Below are positions 61,048 through 64,000 of a DNA stretch of 64,000 nucleotides, one piece after another. Positions within the stretch are counted from its first letter, which is position 1; each line of letters begins with the position of its first letter. Under the pieces are notes generated by a model. That model was not told the DNA's origin, did not search any database, and saw only the letters and a list, made by a program, of their open reading frames with translations. Made by a program: the position numbers and the translations under genes. Origin of the DNA: Anaerolineae bacterium (GTDB lineage: Bacteria; Chloroflexota; Anaerolineae; Aggregatilineales; Phototrophicaceae); NCBI GenBank assembly GCA_022842885.1, contig JALHOR010000018.1, positions 1 to 64,000 on the forward strand, given 5' to 3'.

Positions 61048-62613
61048 ATGTTAGCTCTTCCTGATTTTCCTGTCCGCCAGCGGGATTTTTTGCTGGAAAT
61101 TTTACGTGCCATCACTTCTCAATTGGAGTTGGGGGAGGTCTTGCGGCGCGTGTTGCGGGCGTCGGTGATTATGCTTGCCGGGCAAGTGGGCATTGTTGCG
61201 CTCAAAAACCAAGATGACGGCTTGTTTTATGTGCGGGCGTATAGCGGCATCAACGCCGAAAAAATCCCCTTGTTGAACGAAAAACTGCGGGAGATTTTGG
61301 ATATTTCGGCAACGGGTGATTATGCCGATTTAGAGACGCAGTTGATGGCAATGGCGGCAAGCCTGAGCCAAGAATTAAAACAAGCCGTTGCCATGCCGCT
61401 AATTTTCGCTAACAACCCGTTGGGGCTGTTGATTGTCTTTCGCTCCTATCAAGTAAGCCCAGATTTGAATGATGTGCAAATTTTGCAAAGTTTCGCCTTC
61501 CAGACGGCAATTGCCGTGCATAACGCGCAGCTTTATGAGCGTATCAATCAAGAACGCCAGCGTTTAGCTGCCATTTTGCAGCACAGCGGTGATGGCGTCA
61601 TGATTCTGGATTCGGCATTGAACATCCTGCAAGTGAATCGCGCTTTTGAGCAAATGACAGGCTGGCTCGCTGATGCGGCGGTTGGGTGCAATCTGGATGA
61701 GGTTATTACATGGCAGCGCATCGAACAAGATGATTTGCGCGATGTGCTGGCACAAGGTTGGTTCCAACAAAAACCTGCTTCAGAGACATTTTACGTGGAA
61801 GGTGATTTGCTGCGGCGCGATGGTCTGATTGTGAGTCTTGGGATTACCTACGCGCCGTTATTCACCACTGAGGGCAAGCCCGGCAATATCATCGCCAATA
61901 TCCGCGACATTACCAATTTTCGCCGCGCCCAAGAAATGCAAAATGTCTTTATTTCAACGGTGTCGCACGAATTACGCACGCCCGTTGCGCTCATCAAGGG
62001 CTATGCCAGCACCCTGAATCGCCAAGATGCCCAATGGAATATGAATGTGGTACATCAAAGTTTGGCAGTGATTGAAGAAGAAGCGGATAGATTGGCAGAA
62101 CTCATTGATGATTTGCTCACTGCTAGCAAAATTCAGGCAGAACGCAAAGTGGCGCTGCAACTCGCCGATATACGCTTGGATATGCTAGGCGAACAATCGG
62201 TAGAACGCTTTAGTACCCAAAGTTCGCGCCATCAATTTGCGCTCAGTTTCCCCGAACATTTCCCAGCAATACAAAGTGATGCGCGGCGGTTGCGGCAAGT
62301 GATTGATAATTTGCTGACGAATGCTATCAAATATTCGCCAAACGGCGGCACAATTACAGTCGGGGGTCGCTTCACTGACCACAACGTCACTTTTTTTGTG
62401 CGTGATGAAGGGGTTGGTATCCAAGACCATGAGCAGAGCCGCATCTTTGAACGCTTTTATCGTGTGGATAATAACCTGACCACCAAGACCAAAGGCACGG
62501 GCTTAGGCTTGTATTTAGTCAAAGCCATTATTGAAGCCCATAATGGCACCATTAGCGTCAAAAGTACCCCCGGCAAGGGGTCTACCTTCTATTTTACTCT
62601 CCCAAGAGATTAG
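61048..62613 (+). CDS. GAF-PAS sensor histidine kinase
   Basis: A 521-residue soluble kinase. GAF domain (about 15-165), PAS domain (about 180-290, DGVMILDSALNILQVNRAF), H-box FISTVSHELRTPVALIKGY (His near 311), and HATPase with IDNLLTNAIKYS, DEGVGIQDHE and GTGLGLYLVKAI. This is the HisKA/PhoR type, unlike the NarL-type kinase at 40837. No regulator is linked. Confidence 0.93.
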   Translation: MLALPDFPVRQRDFLLEILRAITSQLELGEVLRRVLRASVIMLAGQVGIVALKNQDDGLFYVRAYSGINAEKIPLLNEKLREILDISATGDYADLETQLMAMAASLSQELKQAVAMPLIFANNPLGLLIVFRSYQVSPDLNDVQILQSFAFQTAIAVHNAQLYERINQERQRLAAILQHSGDGVMILDSALNILQVNRAFEQMTGWLADAAVGCNLDEVITWQRIEQDDLRDVLAQGWFQQKPASETFYVEGDLLRRDGLIVSLGITYAPLFTTEGKPGNIIANIRDITNFRRAQEMQNVFISTVSHELRTPVALIKGYASTLNRQDAQWNMNVVHQSLAVIEEEADRLAELIDDLLTASKIQAERKVALQLADIRLDMLGEQSVERFSTQSSRHQFALSFPEHFPAIQSDARRLRQVIDNLLTNAIKYSPNGGTITVGGRFTDHNVTFFVRDEGVGIQDHEQSRIFERFYRVDNNLTTKTKGTGLGLYLVKAIIEAHNGTISVKSTPGKGSTFYFTLPRD

Positions 62614-62625
62614 TCTGGAGCAGAT

Positions 62626-63990
62626 ATGGCAATTGCAAATCAAATGACCATCCGTTGTTCGCAATGCGGACAGCCTGCGAACATGATTGTTCGTACTGTG
62701 GTGGATGCCCAACAAGACCCGGAAGGCAAATCCTTATTGCTGAACGGGCGCTTGAATGTAGCGCCTTGCCCGAATTGCGGTTTCATGAATCGGGTTGTGG
62801 CACCCCTGCTGTATCACGATGCCAATAAACAATTGTTGGTAGCACATATCCCCGGCGAAGTGCTGCGCGGACAGCCCGAAGAAAAAATCGTGGGCGACCT
62901 GATGAATGAACTCTCGCGCATTTTACCCAAAGAGCAGTTCAAAGCCTACATGTTTAATCCTAAACGGTCTCTCACCGTGCAGGGCTTGATTGACCAAGTG
63001 TTGGCTGCCGATGGTATTACCCCAGAGATGGTGGAAGCGGGCAAAAAACGGGTAGAGATACTACAAAAATTGCTCGAATCGCCCTCAGAAGACGCCTTAA
63101 TTGCGCTTATCAAAGAGCATGATGGCGAGATTAACACGGCATTTTTCCAGACGATGACCCTGATGGCGCAACGTATGATTCAAGATGGTCGCCAAGATAT
63201 TGCCGGACGCATGGTGTTAGTGCAAGAATATTTGCTGCAACATTCGTCGTTTGGGCAGCAGGTAGCACAGCAGCAAGCACGGCAAGAACAGATTGTGCAA
63301 GTGGTGGCGCAAGAAGTTCAGAATTTGGGTGAGACGGCTACTCGCGCGGATTTCATCAAACTGGTGCAAAGCTACGCTGACGATGATATGAAATTGCAGG
63401 CATTGGTTGGGTTGGTGCGCCCGGCGTTTGATTACCAATTTTTCCAAGAATTGACGATGAGCATTGGACAAGCGCCTGCCGCCGACCGCCCCAAATTAGA
63501 GGGCGTGCGCGATAAGCTAGTGCAATTTACGGAAACGATAGATGAACAAATGCAGCAAACGGTGCAGCAAGCAGCGCAATTTTTGCAGGTGTTGGTTAAC
63601 AGCCCCAATCCAGAAGAATTGATGGCAGAAAATATCGAACTGCTGGACGAAGATTTTATGACGGTGTTGACCGTTAATTTACAAGAAGCAGAACGCCGCC
63701 AGAATGCCTCAGCGGTTGCCCGCCTAAAAGATATTTATGATAAAGCGGTTGCCCTGTTGAAAGAGCAGATGAGTCCTGAACTGCGCTTTTTGAACGATTT
63801 ATTGGGGTCAGAAAGCGAAGCCGCCATGCAGCAGATGTTGGCAGCCAATGTCGGTGTTTTCCGTAAATCGGCATTGTTGGAGATGGTGAATGCGGTGGAG
63901 CAAATCCTTCAGTCACAAGGGCAAGCCGCGGCATTAGGGCGTTTGGGGCTAATTCGCACGGAAATTGCCCAACGATTCACCGACGATTAA
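62626..63990 (+). CDS. CpXC-domain protein
   Basis: A 454-residue soluble protein. Two CxxC pairs, IRCSQCGQ (near 12) and APCPNCGF (near 48), form the zinc-binding CpXC domain. The rest (about 120-454) is helical and rich in Gln and Glu (EQMQQTVQQAAQFLQVL), with no known motif. It directly follows the GAF-PAS kinase (12 bases) and may be cotranscribed. Function of CpXC proteins is not established. Confidence 0.85.
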   Translation: MAIANQMTIRCSQCGQPANMIVRTVVDAQQDPEGKSLLLNGRLNVAPCPNCGFMNRVVAPLLYHDANKQLLVAHIPGEVLRGQPEEKIVGDLMNELSRILPKEQFKAYMFNPKRSLTVQGLIDQVLAADGITPEMVEAGKKRVEILQKLLESPSEDALIALIKEHDGEINTAFFQTMTLMAQRMIQDGRQDIAGRMVLVQEYLLQHSSFGQQVAQQQARQEQIVQVVAQEVQNLGETATRADFIKLVQSYADDDMKLQALVGLVRPAFDYQFFQELTMSIGQAPAADRPKLEGVRDKLVQFTETIDEQMQQTVQQAAQFLQVLVNSPNPEELMAENIELLDEDFMTVLTVNLQEAERRQNASAVARLKDIYDKAVALLKEQMSPELRFLNDLLGSESEAAMQQMLAANVGVFRKSALLEMVNAVEQILQSQGQAAALGRLGLIRTEIAQRFTDD

Positions 63991-64000
63991 TCCCCGGTCT

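Noticed and set aside
1-64000. CRISPR arrays, insertion-sequence transposases, prophage structural genes, rRNA
   Set aside because: I looked for regularly spaced repeats, transposase-like frames, phage proteins and rRNA-like stretches and saw none. The only repeats found are the RHS-core pair, the mutS-end pair and short palindromes.

Overview
The window looks like part of a chromosome of a Chloroflexota bacterium, probably of the Anaerolineae. This is inferred from gene content and style, not from a marker gene: lipoproteins with Thr-Pro-rich stalks, a Flp-type prepilin leader, PspC, many GAF/PAS histidine kinases, a Chloroflexus-like malate dehydrogenase, and GTG/TTG starts in a genome of middling GC. 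Coding density is high; every gap is below about 300 bases.

Layout. 1-6717 (minus): an envelope-glycan operon with a flippase-like membrane protein, a GT4 glycosyltransferase, a methyltransferase and a giant GT39-like membrane glycosyltransferase, then a membrane-anchored solute-binding protein cut by the left edge. 6811-14150 (plus): a LysM lipoprotein, then the translation operon nusA - charged small protein - ylxR - infB - rbfA - nrnA - truB. It starts at a clear promoter and a rimP-type leader hairpin, but rimP itself is missing. 14147-16148 (minus): an AT-rich intrusion between truB and ribF, consisting of a 5'-truncated RHS core with a restriction-endonuclease-fold toxin tip, a candidate immunity gene and a second RHS core remnant. 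16250-25398: ribF, era with two small genes, a histidine phosphatase, mdh, a DEDD exonuclease-like protein, a metallophosphoesterase, PspC, YkgJ, an ADP-ribosylglycohydrolase and folD.

25583-30967 encodes a protein of about 1,800 residues that begins as a Flp prepilin and continues as PA14-like and MAM/jellyroll-like repeats. 31113-34431 holds a guanylate-kinase-like protein, YgfZ, a membrane protein and a DivIC/FtsB-like protein. tRNA-Leu(CAG) follows, then an SH3b/beta-lactamase-fold protein, a maltose-type ABC transporter (binding protein plus two permeases, no ATPase), DUF971, a NarL-type two-component pair, a lipoprotein, a large (alpha/alpha)6 glycosidase-like protein, a PAS histidine kinase, a divergent homoserine-kinase-like protein, a GH5-fold lipoprotein that lacks both catalytic glutamates, an alpha/beta hydrolase and a PAP2/haloperoxidase.

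51921-63990: a membrane methyltransferase, a coiled-coil/TPR protein, a membrane protein, a HicAB toxin-antitoxin pair next to mutS, a ROK kinase, a T5orf172 (GIY-YIG) protein, a GAF-PAS kinase and a CpXC protein.

Best leads: (1) hicBA lies between mutS and a second copy of the mutS 3' end, and the two copies differ only at synonymous sites; (2) the RHS toxin/immunity cassette lies between 136-bp direct repeats inside the truB-ribF junction; (3) a giant exoprotein is built on a Flp pilin leader; (4) a rimP-type leader precedes nusA without rimP; (5) several proteins keep a fold but have lost key residues (GH5-like, GHMP, guanylate-kinase-like, ROK). No complete, clearly new multi-gene system was found.
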